A stretch of DNA of 64,000 nt, taken from contig JAFABG010000019.1 of NCBI GenBank assembly GCA_023426145.1, forward strand, positions 77,325 through 141,324, read 5' to 3'. Within the stretch, counting starts at the first letter, position 1, and each line of letters starts with the position of its first letter. Shown piece by piece: positions 15,326 through 25,067 of this stretch. This DNA is from Bacteroidota bacterium. Lineage in GTDB: Bacteria > Bacteroidota > Bacteroidia > Bacteroidales > Bacteroidaceae. The notes beneath the pieces are model-generated. The model did no database searches, had not been told where the DNA came from, and saw nothing but the letters and a program-made list of their open reading frames with translations. Made by a program: the position numbers and the translations under genes.

Positions 15326-16343
15326 GCTAAGAAAAGAGAAGACGTTAACTCCCGATGAATTTCGGCAACTATTGACTAAATGTGATGAGGAATCGTTGTG
15401 CTATATAAATAAACAAGCACAAGAGGTGAGCCTCGAACATTTTGGAAATGGTATTTTTATACGTGGGCTCATCGAAGTGAGTAATTGCTGTCGAAATAAC
15501 TGTTATTACTGCGGCATTCGAAAAGGAAACACAGCCGTTGAGCGCTATCGGTTAACGATTGATAGTATATTGGATTGTTGTAGACAAGGATATGAGATTG
15601 GCTTTCGCACGTTTGTGTTACAAGGAGGAGAAGATCCTGCTATGACAGACGAGCAAATTGAAAAAATCATATCCTCCATTCGCCATCAATTCCCAGATTG
15701 CGCAATAACACTATCACTAGGTGAAAAGTCCAGAGCGACGTATGAACGTTTCTTTCAGGCAGGAGCCAACCGATATTTGCTACGTCATGAAACTTATGAC
15801 GAATGTCATTATCAGCAGTTACATCCCCAAGAGATGTCAGGCAAACAGCGTATGGAATGTCTCTGGAATTTAAAAGATATTGGTTTCCAAACAGGTACCG
15901 GAATTATGGTTGGTAGCCCCGGCCAAACGGTTGATCATCTCATTCAAGATATTCTTTTTATAGAAAAACTTCGTCCTGAAATGATAGGCATCGGTCCTTT
16001 CTTACCTCACCGTGACACCCCATTTGCCGCATATCCAAGTGGAACAGTCGAACAAACACTGCTCTTACTATCCATTTTCCGTCTGATGCATCCTGCGGCT
16101 TTGATTCCATCAACCACAGCATTGGCAACACTTACTCCCGATGGAAGAGCTCGCGGAATATTGGCAGGTGCTAACGTAGTCATGCCAAACCTGTCGCCCA
16201 AAGAAGAGCGCAAAAAATATAACCTATATAATAATAAGGCCTCCCTAGGAGCCGAATCTGCAGAAGGACTTAGACTATTACAACAACAACTAGATAACAT
16301 CGGTTATCAAATCTCTTTTTCTAGAGGAGATTACAAAAAATAA
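15306..16343 (+). CDS. hydE: [FeFe]-hydrogenase maturase HydE, radical SAM
   Basis: Radical SAM enzyme of 345 aa needed to build the 2Fe subcluster of the H-cluster. The SAM-cluster motif CRNNCYYC is at 62-69 (Cys62, Cys66, Cys69), followed by GIRKGN as in HydE/BioB-like enzymes. RYRLTIDSIL and FVLQGGEDP belong to the TIM-barrel, and GTGIMVGSPGQT is typical of HydE. Translation begins inside the end of hydA (ATGAAACAATGG). hydG follows after 4 bases. Distinguished from BioB and PylB by its operon partners. Confidence 0.93.
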   Translation: MKQWIDKLRKEKTLTPDEFRQLLTKCDEESLCYINKQAQEVSLEHFGNGIFIRGLIEVSNCCRNNCYYCGIRKGNTAVERYRLTIDSILDCCRQGYEIGFRTFVLQGGEDPAMTDEQIEKIISSIRHQFPDCAITLSLGEKSRATYERFFQAGANRYLLRHETYDECHYQQLHPQEMSGKQRMECLWNLKDIGFQTGTGIMVGSPGQTVDHLIQDILFIEKLRPEMIGIGPFLPHRDTPFAAYPSGTVEQTLLLLSIFRLMHPAALIPSTTALATLTPDGRARGILAGANVVMPNLSPKEERKKYNLYNNKASLGAESAEGLRLLQQQLDNIGYQISFSRGDYKK

Positions 16344-16347
16344 AGAA

Positions 16348-17766
16348 ATGTATAAAGTAAATTCGCTACAAGCAGAAGAATTCATTGATCATGCAGAGAT
16401 TCTTGAGTCACTTGAATATGCACAGAGTCATAAAGACGACCGTGAATTGATAGAACAACTGCTTGAGAAAGCAGCCCAATGTAAAGGATTAACCCATCGT
16501 GAAGCTGCTGTACTGTTAGAATGTGCACAGCCTGATCTGATAGAACGTATCTTTCATCTTGCCAAAGAGATCAAACAAAAGTTCTATGGTAACCGCATTG
16601 TGATGTTCGCCCCACTCTATCTGTCTAATTATTGCATAAATGGTTGCCTATATTGCCCCTATCATGCTAAAAACAAAACAATAACTCGTAAGAAACTAAC
16701 ACAAGAAGAAATTCGTCAAGAAGTAATTGCTTTGCAGGACATGGGACACAAGCGTTTAGCGCTCGAAACCGGAGAACATCCTACTCTCAACACACTGGAA
16801 TATGTTCTGGAATCTATCCAAACCATCTATAGCATTAAGCACAAGAACGGAGCAATCCGCAGGGTCAATGTTAATATTGCTGCCACTAGCGTAGAAAACT
16901 ATCGCCGATTAAAAGATGCCGGCATCGGAACTTACATCCTATTTCAAGAAACGTATCACAAAGAAAACTACGAGACACTTCACCCTACCGGCCCGAAAAG
17001 CAACTACGCTTATCACACTGAAGCCATGGACCGTGCAATGGAAGGTGGCATTGATGATGTAGGCATGGGAGTACTCTTCGGATTAAACACCTATCGCTAT
17101 GACTTTGTTGGATTATTGATGCATGCTGAACATTTGGAAAGCAGATTTGGCGTAGGTCCACACACCATCAGTGTGCCTCGTATCTGTTCAGCAGACGACA
17201 TCAATGCAGGTGACTTCCCCAACTCCATCTCTGACGATATTTTTAGTAAGATTGTTGCTGTAATCCGAATAGCTGTACCCTACACCGGTATGATTATTTC
17301 TACACGTGAATCTCGCGAATCTCGTGAAAAGGTTCTCCAACTAGGTATTTCGCAAATTAGTGGAGGATCACGCACCACTGTTGGAGGATATGCCCAAAAA
17401 GAAGCCCCCACAGAAAACTCGGCTCAGTTTGATGTTAGCGACACAAGAACGCTTGACGAAGTCGTTAATTGGTTACTCGATTCGGGACACATCCCTAGCT
17501 TCTGTACGGCCTGCTACAGAGAAGGACGAACCGGAGACCGATTTATGTCCTTAGTCAAATCAGGGCAAATAGCAAACTGCTGTGCCCCGAATGCATTAAT
17601 GACTTTGAAAGAATATCTCGAAGACTATGCATCAGAAGACACGCGAAAAAAGGGAATGGAACTCATAGCGAAAGAAACCGATCGGATTCCTAACCCTAAG
17701 ATCAGAGCCATAGCCATACGAAACTTGAAAGATATAGCCGAAGGGAAAAGAGATTTCAGGTTCTAG
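16348..17766 (+). CDS. hydG: [FeFe]-hydrogenase maturase HydG, tyrosine lyase
   Basis: Radical SAM enzyme of 472 aa that cleaves tyrosine to p-cresol, CO and cyanide and assembles an Fe(CO)2(CN) synthon for the H-cluster. N-terminal SAM cluster: YCINGCLYCPYH with Cys96, Cys100, Cys103. A C-terminal second cluster, diagnostic against ThiH, is C386-x2-C389-x22-C412 (SFCTACYREGRTGD...NCC). Length matches HydG. The gene sits between hydE (4 bp) and hydF (65 bp). Confidence 0.95.
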   Translation: MYKVNSLQAEEFIDHAEILESLEYAQSHKDDRELIEQLLEKAAQCKGLTHREAAVLLECAQPDLIERIFHLAKEIKQKFYGNRIVMFAPLYLSNYCINGCLYCPYHAKNKTITRKKLTQEEIRQEVIALQDMGHKRLALETGEHPTLNTLEYVLESIQTIYSIKHKNGAIRRVNVNIAATSVENYRRLKDAGIGTYILFQETYHKENYETLHPTGPKSNYAYHTEAMDRAMEGGIDDVGMGVLFGLNTYRYDFVGLLMHAEHLESRFGVGPHTISVPRICSADDINAGDFPNSISDDIFSKIVAVIRIAVPYTGMIISTRESRESREKVLQLGISQISGGSRTTVGGYAQKEAPTENSAQFDVSDTRTLDEVVNWLLDSGHIPSFCTACYREGRTGDRFMSLVKSGQIANCCAPNALMTLKEYLEDYASEDTRKKGMELIAKETDRIPNPKIRAIAIRNLKDIAEGKRDFRF

Positions 17767-17831
17767 AATAGTAGCACTCTGCCTATTTCTCGTACGTAAA
17801 TCATAAGTATTACAAAAATATAACTTACAGA

Positions 17832-19049
17832 ATGGATCTAACAAACACCCCAAATGCCAATCGGCTTCATATAGCTCTCTTTGGGAAACGCAATAGCGGA
17901 AAATCATCTCTCATCAATGCCCTGACTGGACAAGACACGGCTCTTGTTTCAGACACTCCGGGCACCACTACCGATCCCGTACTAAAAGCAATGGAGATTT
18001 ATGGCATTGGTGCTTGCCTATTCATCGACACTCCGGGGTTCGACGATGAGGGAGAATTGGGACAAATGCGAATTGAACGTACATGGAAATCAGTAGAGAA
18101 AACAGATATTGCTCTTTTGCTATGTGGAGGTGATGACTTTCCTGCTGAAAACAATGAACCAGACTTAACCTACGAACTGGAATGGATGAGAAAGTTGAAA
18201 GCCAAAAACATTCCAACTATTCTCGTGATAAATAAAGCAGATGCACGCGAAAATAGTGTATCGCTATCTCATCAGGTTGAGACATTGTTCGGGAGCAAAC
18301 CCATATTGGTCAGTGCAAAAGAAAAGAAGGGCATGGAAGCGATACGACAAGCCATTCTCGAAAAGTTGCCAGAAGATTATGGTCAACAGTCCATTACCGG
18401 ACAGTTGGCAGCAGAGGGAGACCTTGTTTTATTGGTGATGCCACAAGATATTCAGGCACCCAAAGGCCGCCTCATCTTACCACAAATGCAGACGATGAGA
18501 GAGTTGCTCGACAAGAAATGCTTGATTATGAGTTGCACTACCGATAAACTTTCAGAGACGCTGCAAGCTCTCAGTTACCCTCCCAAACTCATCATAACAG
18601 ACTCACAAGTTTTTCAAACGGTGTATAACCAAAAGCCTAAGGAAAGTAAATTGACCTCCTTCTCTGTTCTTTTTGCCGGTTACAAAGGAGATATTGAGTA
18701 CTATGTAAACAGCGCCCAAGCCATCGATTCGCTTACAGAATCTTCGAAGGTGCTAATTGCTGAAGCATGTACTCATGCCCCACTTTCAGAAGATATCGGA
18801 AGAGTTAAACTACCTCGCTTACTTAGAAAGCGAATAGGAGAAAACCTGCAAATTGACATCGTGGCTGGAACCGATTTCCCGGATGACCTAACTCCTTATG
18901 CATTAGTCATTCAGTGTGGTGCTTGCATGTTTAACCGAAAATACGTGTTGAATCGTATTAAAAGAGCTAAACTGCAAAAAGTACCGATGACTAATTACGG
19001 TGTAGCAATCGCTTTTCTTAGTGGGATACTTAATCAAATAGAATATTAG
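17832..19049 (+). CDS. hydF: [FeFe]-hydrogenase maturation GTPase HydF
   Basis: Scaffold GTPase of 405 aa that receives the 2Fe precursor and delivers it to HydA. GTPase domain: P-loop GKRNSGKSS (18-26), DTPG (66-69), NKAD (134-137). A dimerisation domain follows, then a C-terminal 4Fe-4S domain with CTH at 313-315 and QCGAC at 361-365. The usual cluster motif is CxH...HCxxC; the second His is Gln here, which is seen as a variable position in the family. Last gene of the operon; a long hairpin terminator follows at 19107-19158. Confidence 0.92.
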   Translation: MDLTNTPNANRLHIALFGKRNSGKSSLINALTGQDTALVSDTPGTTTDPVLKAMEIYGIGACLFIDTPGFDDEGELGQMRIERTWKSVEKTDIALLLCGGDDFPAENNEPDLTYELEWMRKLKAKNIPTILVINKADARENSVSLSHQVETLFGSKPILVSAKEKKGMEAIRQAILEKLPEDYGQQSITGQLAAEGDLVLLVMPQDIQAPKGRLILPQMQTMRELLDKKCLIMSCTTDKLSETLQALSYPPKLIITDSQVFQTVYNQKPKESKLTSFSVLFAGYKGDIEYYVNSAQAIDSLTESSKVLIAEACTHAPLSEDIGRVKLPRLLRKRIGENLQIDIVAGTDFPDDLTPYALVIQCGACMFNRKYVLNRIKRAKLQKVPMTNYGVAIAFLSGILNQIEY

Positions 19050-19106
19050 ACAAAGCTTTTTTCCAGATATTCAATAATTAATAATAATATCAGCAATACG
19101 AATATA

Positions 19107-19158
19107 AAAAAAGACCCTTACCAATGTGCCAGGTATAAATAGGGTAAGGATCTTTTTT
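19107..19158. terminator. Shared terminator of hydF and the GH97 operon
   Basis: 16-bp stem, AAAAAAGACCCTTACC at 19107-19122 and GGTAAGGATCTTTTTT at 19143-19158. The one mismatch (C19115/A19150) becomes G-U on the minus strand. Flanking A and T runs allow function in both directions between convergent operons. Confidence 0.85.
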
Positions 19159-19164
19159 AATCTA

Positions 19165-21315
19165 TTATTTCAAATTTTTCAAACCTTTCATGCTTGCTTT
19201 ATCGGTGACTTCAATAACACTGATAGCATATCCACCACCAGGTGCTGCCTTCATTTTTAGACTAGATTTAACGGTGACAATGCCTTTTCGAATATTGTAA
19301 GCCTGAGGATTATTGCGGTAATGTGCATCTTTAGCATCTTCATAAACAGTTGCAATATATTCCTTGTTCTTATCAAGAAAATTAAATCTCAATGTGGATA
19401 CATGCCCTTCTTCACCGCTGGTACAACCTATGAACCAATTGTTCGTGCCCTTAGCCTTCCGGGCGGCTACAATATAGCGCCCTGGCTCGGCTTCCAGATA
19501 TTTGCTTTGATCCCAATCTACAGCCACATCCTTAATAAACTGGAAAGCATCCATGAAGCGTTCATAGTTTTCCGGTATGTCAGCAGCCATTTGAAGCGGA
19601 CTATACATTATAACATAAAGTGCAAGCTGACGAGCCAGTGTAGAGTTCACATGTGAAGTATTGTTTGGATTGAGTTTACTCATATCCATTTCAAAAATAC
19701 CTGGAGTATAGTCCATAGGGCCACCTTGAAGCCGAGTAAACGGTAGTACAGTGGTATGAAACGGTTTGTTTCCCTTGAAAGCTTCATATTCAGTACCTCG
19801 AGCTGATTCGTTACCAATCAGATTCGGATATGTGCGACATAGCCCGGTAGGACGCACAGCTTCATGCGCATTAACCATAACACGATGCTTGGCAGCCTCA
19901 GTTACAGCATACAGGTAGTGATTATTCAACCATTGTCCATAATGATGTTCACCACGCGGAATTATATTGCCTACATACCCACTCTTCACAGCATTATACC
20001 CATAGTCATTCATCAACTGATAAGCAGCTTCGATGTGACGCTCATAGTTACGAACAGAAGCAGAAGTTTCATGGTGCATCATCAGTTTCACTCCTTTTGA
20101 ATGGGCATATTCATTAAGCATCTTAATGTTGAAATCTGGATAAGGAGTAACAAAGTCAAACACATAATCCTTAGAATGACCGAACCAGTCTTCCCATCCG
20201 ATATTCCATCCCTCGACCAAGACTTGATCAAAACCGTGTTCAGCTGCAAAGTCAATGTATTTTTTCACATTCTCATTATTCGCAGGGTGCTGTCCGTTAG
20301 GTTTAACTTTACTATAATCTGTTTCGCCTAATTTCACTGAAGCAACATCCCAAGTATATGCCCAAGGCTTTCCGCCGGCAATCATTTCCCACCATACACC
20401 TACATATTTCACTGGTTTAATCCAAGAAGTATCTTCATATTTACAAGGTTCATTCAAATTCAAGATAAGATTTGAAGCAAGAATGTCGCGTGCATCATCG
20501 CTCACCATCACTGTACGCCACGGAGTATGACACGGAGCTTGCATGTGAACCATATCCCCTTGTGCATCAGGTGTGAGATGTGAAGTAAAAACAAAATTCT
20601 TATCATCTAAAACTAAGTGCATACATGAATAATCCACTAAAGCAGCCTCATGCAGGTTGATATAAAGCCCTTCAGCAGTCTTCATCTGTAAAGAAGTCTG
20701 TACTCCGGTAGGCGAGAAAACGCTTTGCGAAAGGTTGCCATCAATAGCTCCACGTAGTAACCCGCGAATTTCAGACAATTTAGATTCGGTATAGTCATAT
20801 TCCTGTGTATCATAATCTCCCGGAATCCACCAAGCAATATGATCACCGGTCATTGCAAACTGAGTTCGTTCATTTTTTACGATAAAGTAACCCAAATATT
20901 GTTGTAAAGGGAATTCATAACGGAAACCTACGCCATCATTATATACACGAAAACGAAGATTCATGAAACGTCCGTTCGATGCCTTCTCTAGTTCTACAAA
21001 TAGTTCATTATAGCAGTTACGGATATGACTATTTTCTCCCCATACAGGCTGCCACGTCTCATCATAAGTAGACATTGTAGTTTTATTAATTTTGAAAGCA
21101 TCCATCAATGAATTCTCTTCATTTAATTCAATGCCCAATGTACTGGGTTTAATGACAGACATATCTTTATAATTTACTTCATAAGTAGGCATTCCTTTCT
21201 CATTGAGCGAAAAGACAAGACTGACACGACCATCGGGTGAAGCTATTTTCTGCCCCAAAACGATCAATGGCAAAAAAGCATATAGTGCCACAACTAAACA
21301 TCTCTTACAATTCAT
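19165..21315 (-). CDS. Glycoside hydrolase family 97 (SusB-like)
   Basis: Secreted or periplasmic alpha-glycosidase, about 716 aa. Signal peptide NCKRCLVVALYAFLPLIVLGQ, an N-terminal GH97 beta-supersandwich (SPDGRVSLVFSLNEKGMPTY), then a TIM barrel with VLVEGWNIGWEDW, MMHHETSASVRNYE and VNAHEAVRPTG, and ESARGTEYEAF. The Glu residues in the last three motifs match those of the inverting SusB type, so an alpha-glucosidase is likelier than the retaining alpha-galactosidase. The frame also has an ATG at 21366 that overlaps the previous stop (ATGA); ATG at 21315 places the signal peptide at the terminus. Last gene of the locus; processes imported oligosaccharides. Confidence 0.85.
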   Translation of the reverse strand: MNCKRCLVVALYAFLPLIVLGQKIASPDGRVSLVFSLNEKGMPTYEVNYKDMSVIKPSTLGIELNEENSLMDAFKINKTTMSTYDETWQPVWGENSHIRNCYNELFVELEKASNGRFMNLRFRVYNDGVGFRYEFPLQQYLGYFIVKNERTQFAMTGDHIAWWIPGDYDTQEYDYTESKLSEIRGLLRGAIDGNLSQSVFSPTGVQTSLQMKTAEGLYINLHEAALVDYSCMHLVLDDKNFVFTSHLTPDAQGDMVHMQAPCHTPWRTVMVSDDARDILASNLILNLNEPCKYEDTSWIKPVKYVGVWWEMIAGGKPWAYTWDVASVKLGETDYSKVKPNGQHPANNENVKKYIDFAAEHGFDQVLVEGWNIGWEDWFGHSKDYVFDFVTPYPDFNIKMLNEYAHSKGVKLMMHHETSASVRNYERHIEAAYQLMNDYGYNAVKSGYVGNIIPRGEHHYGQWLNNHYLYAVTEAAKHRVMVNAHEAVRPTGLCRTYPNLIGNESARGTEYEAFKGNKPFHTTVLPFTRLQGGPMDYTPGIFEMDMSKLNPNNTSHVNSTLARQLALYVIMYSPLQMAADIPENYERFMDAFQFIKDVAVDWDQSKYLEAEPGRYIVAARKAKGTNNWFIGCTSGEEGHVSTLRFNFLDKNKEYIATVYEDAKDAHYRNNPQAYNIRKGIVTVKSSLKMKAAPGGGYAISVIEVTDKASMKGLKNLK

Positions 21316-21362
21316 GACATAACAATTAATCAGATTTATATTAAAATTATTTTGTACAGTAA

Positions 21363-22772
21363 TCATTTGGTGAGTCTTACTATTTTACATTCATGGCCTT
21401 GCAATGAAACATTCAAGGCATCTGTAATACCTTCATCAGTATGCTTCCATAAATCTCGGACCTTCCTTTTCCCCTGAATGCCTAGGTCGGAAAAGCTAAC
21501 AGATAGACTTTGAGAAGCAGCACTTCGATTAAATAGACCCACAACCCAATCACCGCAAGAAAGTTGACCATACCATATCTGATGTTTTTTATCAATCAAA
21601 CTAGTCGAAAGTGGTTTTCCAGCAAAACCATCTTCATTCAGTTCCAAAAGTTCGCGATTTTGATAGAATCTTGCGTTATTCGCTATGGTGTTATATTGAT
21701 CAGCTACCGTTACCGGGCCTCCAGCCAATAGCTGTAACGAGATGACCGATTCTTTTTCCTCATCTGTGGCAAAGGTATTCAAGCGGATGAAATCTCCGTC
21801 CATAATTACTTTGTTTCGACCAGCAATATCCGACCAATACACAAAGCCATCGAACATATTCATGCAATTGGGCCATGTACCATACGCTTTACCTTTTTCA
21901 TTGTCCGAGAAATGTCCCCATCCCCCATTACCAGTATCCGCTACGATGCGTACCATGTTGCCATATTTACTTTCCAGCTCGGCTCTCTGCTTCAGATGAG
22001 GCATAACCAAAGAAGTAAATATTCCGTACTTAATGGCAGATTCACAGATATAATTCAGGGCTTTTTCATAAGTATCACGTCCATATCCTTTCCCTACTTT
22101 TCCCATACCGCGATCATTCCCATCTTCATACCAACTAAGAAAATCCATGCGGATATAGTTAACTCCCATAGCTGAATAATATTTGAAGAATCCGTCTATA
22201 TATTCTTTGGCACCGGGATGTGAAGCTACTACCCAACTAAACCATTTATCTGTCTCATCAGGATTCAGGACTACGTCTGCTCCTTTGTACCTCAAGTCAC
22301 CAAAGGTAATTCCATTGCCCCCCTCTACCAGAGTGTTGTCAGCGCCATGTATCCACAAAGGATTATCATATACACCAAGTCTCAATCCTTTTGCCTTGCA
22401 TTTCTCGACTAATTTTTTCAGTGACATACTACCGTAATGAGACATATAGCCTGTGCCGTCCTTAGCTTGCATGGGAATGAATCCGTCGGTACAAACCATG
22501 TCGTACCCATAAGGCTTAAGTTCGCTTGCTACCCAATCGATTATTTTATCCCACTGTTCTTCAGTAATATCCATTTCCGATGCAGGAATATGTTGCTGTT
22601 CCAATAACCAACAATATTCATACACACTCCAATAAAGAGGAGCCTTGTAAGTATGTATTTCCGGATTGGACAGATCCGGCCCATTAATAACACCGTTATC
22701 ATCGTTCCCACACCCTCCAAAGAAGAGTGCGAGAACTATCATAAATATACTCATATTGAAAACCTTTTTCAT
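21363..22772 (-). CDS. GH27/GH36-like glycosidase lipoprotein
   Basis: Lipoprotein of about 469 aa (lipobox FFGGC), with a clan GH-D style TIM barrel. Landmarks: WSVYEYCWLL, MVCTDGFIP, LRLGVYDNPLW, then NYIRMDFLSWY, whose Asp is the candidate nucleophile, and MVRIVADTGNGG, whose Asp is the candidate acid/base. A C-terminal beta-domain has LLAGGPVTVADQYNTI and WVVGLFNRS. This is like alpha-galactosidases and isomaltodextranase-type GH27 members but divergent. The frame extends to a TTG at 22814 overlapping the SusE-like stop; ATG at 22772 directly precedes the signal peptide and is preferred. Presumed surface or periplasmic enzyme of this locus; alpha-galactoside or alpha-1,6-glucan substrates are both possible. 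Confidence 0.68.
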   Translation of the reverse strand: MKKVFNMSIFMIVLALFFGGCGNDDNGVINGPDLSNPEIHTYKAPLYWSVYEYCWLLEQQHIPASEMDITEEQWDKIIDWVASELKPYGYDMVCTDGFIPMQAKDGTGYMSHYGSMSLKKLVEKCKAKGLRLGVYDNPLWIHGADNTLVEGGNGITFGDLRYKGADVVLNPDETDKWFSWVVASHPGAKEYIDGFFKYYSAMGVNYIRMDFLSWYEDGNDRGMGKVGKGYGRDTYEKALNYICESAIKYGIFTSLVMPHLKQRAELESKYGNMVRIVADTGNGGWGHFSDNEKGKAYGTWPNCMNMFDGFVYWSDIAGRNKVIMDGDFIRLNTFATDEEKESVISLQLLAGGPVTVADQYNTIANNARFYQNRELLELNEDGFAGKPLSTSLIDKKHQIWYGQLSCGDWVVGLFNRSAASQSLSVSFSDLGIQGKRKVRDLWKHTDEGITDALNVSLQGHECKIVRLTK

Positions 22773-22810
22773 CTTATTAATTCTTACATTTTTGATGCGA
22801 AGTGATTCTA

Positions 22811-23269
22811 TCAATCTCCTAGATAGGTAGCAGACATAGTCCAGTTACGCAAATCAAAAGTTAGATTATACTTACCAGCTTCCGTCACTTTCCATTTCAG
22901 GTCATCGCCTCCCGAATACATTTGAAAAGCTTCAGCATCAATGCCAGCTTTGCCTATTTCTTTCCCCTGCATCATCGGATGAATGAAAGGAGCATCCCAA
23001 TTGCCTGCTGCTAAACAGCATTTTAGCTCACCTGTATGAAGTGGTCCCTCATAAACAAAGATTAGAGGATCCTCTTCGGTAGACATAAAAGCTGTCGGAT
23101 TGCCAATATCCCATCCGGTAAGAGTCGCATCACCTACCATATAGAGAGTTGAAGTCTTAATAGGAAGATTTCCTTCAATAATTATTAATTCCTTTTCACC
23201 TTCACATCCAGTGAGGGCTACAACCAGAAATAGCATAGTTGTCCATATAAAAATAGATATCGCTTTCAT
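22811..23269 (-). CDS. SusE/SusF-like outer-membrane lipoprotein, single domain
   Basis: Short lipoprotein of 152 aa (lipobox VALTGC). After the anchor comes one SusE/SusF C-terminal-type glycan-binding domain: LYMVGDATLTGWDIGNPTAF, then FVYEGPLHTGELKCCLAAGNWDAPFIHP and KWKVTEAGKYNLTFDLRNWTMSA. Canonical SusE and SusF carry two or three such domains, so this is a minimal version. It lies between SusD and the GH27-like gene, the usual place for the surface glycan-binding protein, and likely holds substrate at the cell surface. Confidence 0.82.
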   Translation of the reverse strand: MKAISIFIWTTMLFLVVALTGCEGEKELIIIEGNLPIKTSTLYMVGDATLTGWDIGNPTAFMSTEEDPLIFVYEGPLHTGELKCCLAAGNWDAPFIHPMMQGKEIGKAGIDAEAFQMYSGGDDLKWKVTEAGKYNLTFDLRNWTMSATYLGD

Positions 23270-23293
23270 TTGATTTGATTTTTTAATTACATT

Positions 23294-25036
23294 TTATTTC
23301 TGTGATTTATCATATCCCGGGTTCTGTACCAAATTATGATTAGCATTCAGCACATCACGAGTGATGGCAAAAATCTCAGTATGATTATCGGCATCCGCCG
23401 CTTTGTCCCACCAAGTTCCTCTATTGAACTTACCAAAACGAATCAAATCAACACGACGACGACTCTCGGCAAAAAACTCACGTCCCCACTCATCGAGCAA
23501 CTCACTTTCGGTCAATTCAACTTTTCCTTCTGGCGCATACAGGTTGTCGTGTAGGCTCTCTTGCGGATAATTACGTTTGCGCACTTGATTAAGCAATCGG
23601 GCTGCTCCGTCAATATCTCCTTGACGGAACTTACATTCGGCAAGCGAATAAATTATTTCCGCCAAACGTATCTCTACATAATCAGACTCCATTTGTTCCG
23701 TATCGGTATCACTGTAAAACGGGTATTTGCAGAAGTGCCATCCTGAGTTATGGTCGCCGCTTTGCAGATTACTTTCTTTATTTTCAGGATATTGCCCTTC
23801 GGGTAAACCTTTAAACTGTCCCACTGCATCACGAATACATAGGTCGTAATCACCATTAGGCGACATCACTTTTTTGATATTTCCATTTTCATCCTGGTAT
23901 TCTAGTGCACCATACAGAAACAATCCTTCGCGACGATTATCGCCAAGGTTCTTATACAATTTCAAGCGAACATCGTTAGGATATTTTCTAAACTTCTGTA
24001 TGGTCATACCCAACGAAAAGTTGTACAAATTACCATTCAAGTCATAGCTTGGAGAACAAGCGTACTTGCAGTTATGTCCTCCGGCCTTTGCTTTAGTGTC
24101 ATTGAAATAATAGTTGGCTTGAGAAGGCACTGTCCACCAGTAGGTATCTCCCTTATAATGCCAAAAAGTATAACCGGGTGAAGAAGGAAATGCAAAAATC
24201 ACTTCATCACAAGTCTCGTTATTCCAATCAAAGGGAGCGTCCCAACTATTAGCCAATTCATAAGATCCATATTTTCCATCCAGTATTTTTTGCGCTACAC
24301 TCGCACAATCAGCATAACGATTTTCTCCAACATATTTCTCAGCATTAAGATACAAGCGAACCAACAAGGCAGCAGCACCAGCCTTCGTCCATTGTCCCTG
24401 AGCTTTGCCACTTCCGCCTAGGCTATCTTTTTGTTGCAACAACTCAATGCTTTCCATCAGTTCCTTTTCAATGAAATCAAAAATAACTTTAGGTTCTACT
24501 TGTCCTTCCGAGTTTTGAGAAACATCATTGTAACTTACAGCCAACGGCACATTTCGGAATGCATCCAATAAGCGGAGATAAAACCATGCACGTAAGACAC
24601 GACATTGACCTTTCAAATTATTGAATTCTCCTTCTGTAAATCCGAAAGCTTCGGCTGACAATGTACTAAGATCTTCTATCACATAATTGGCTTGCATGAT
24701 GCCTTGAAAGCATCCGTTCCATTCCGTTTGCGCATCTCCATCTTCGACCGTCCATGTATGGTAATGCAATCTTCTCCATTTCCCACCATCGTCCCACCAG
24801 CCGTCACGTGTTGGGGTTATCAACTGGTCCGCAGTCAGTTCATTTAACACATGCCGTGACTGAATGCTCCAAAAGGCATGTTCAAAAGGACGAAACGTTG
24901 CACGAATCACATCCATTCTTGTATTATAATAGTTCTGTGTACCTACTTGGTCGTACAAGGTTTCATCCAAATCGGTACAACTGGCCAATGTTACAGTTGC
25001 TAAAAACAACCCTGCTATATATTTCGAAAGTTTCAT
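23294..25036 (-). CDS. SusD/RagB-family nutrient-binding outer-membrane lipoprotein
   Basis: Surface lipoprotein lid of the SusC channel, 580 aa. Signal peptide and lipobox are LFLATVTLASC. The SusD fold is shown by FRPFEHAFWS, RAWFYLRLLDAFRNVPL, the TPR-like helices, and the C-terminal YVEIRLAEIIYSLAECKFRQGDIDGAARLLNQVRKRNYP and EWGREFFAESRRRVDLIRFGKF. It starts 31 bp after susC in the operon susC-susD-susE-like-GH27-like-GH97. Binds the target glycan before import. Confidence 0.95.
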   Translation of the reverse strand: MKLSKYIAGLFLATVTLASCTDLDETLYDQVGTQNYYNTRMDVIRATFRPFEHAFWSIQSRHVLNELTADQLITPTRDGWWDDGGKWRRLHYHTWTVEDGDAQTEWNGCFQGIMQANYVIEDLSTLSAEAFGFTEGEFNNLKGQCRVLRAWFYLRLLDAFRNVPLAVSYNDVSQNSEGQVEPKVIFDFIEKELMESIELLQQKDSLGGSGKAQGQWTKAGAAALLVRLYLNAEKYVGENRYADCASVAQKILDGKYGSYELANSWDAPFDWNNETCDEVIFAFPSSPGYTFWHYKGDTYWWTVPSQANYYFNDTKAKAGGHNCKYACSPSYDLNGNLYNFSLGMTIQKFRKYPNDVRLKLYKNLGDNRREGLFLYGALEYQDENGNIKKVMSPNGDYDLCIRDAVGQFKGLPEGQYPENKESNLQSGDHNSGWHFCKYPFYSDTDTEQMESDYVEIRLAEIIYSLAECKFRQGDIDGAARLLNQVRKRNYPQESLHDNLYAPEGKVELTESELLDEWGREFFAESRRRVDLIRFGKFNRGTWWDKAADADNHTEIFAITRDVLNANHNLVQNPGYDKSQK

Positions 25037-25067
25037 ACAATAACTCCTTTATTTTAAAATTCAACAA

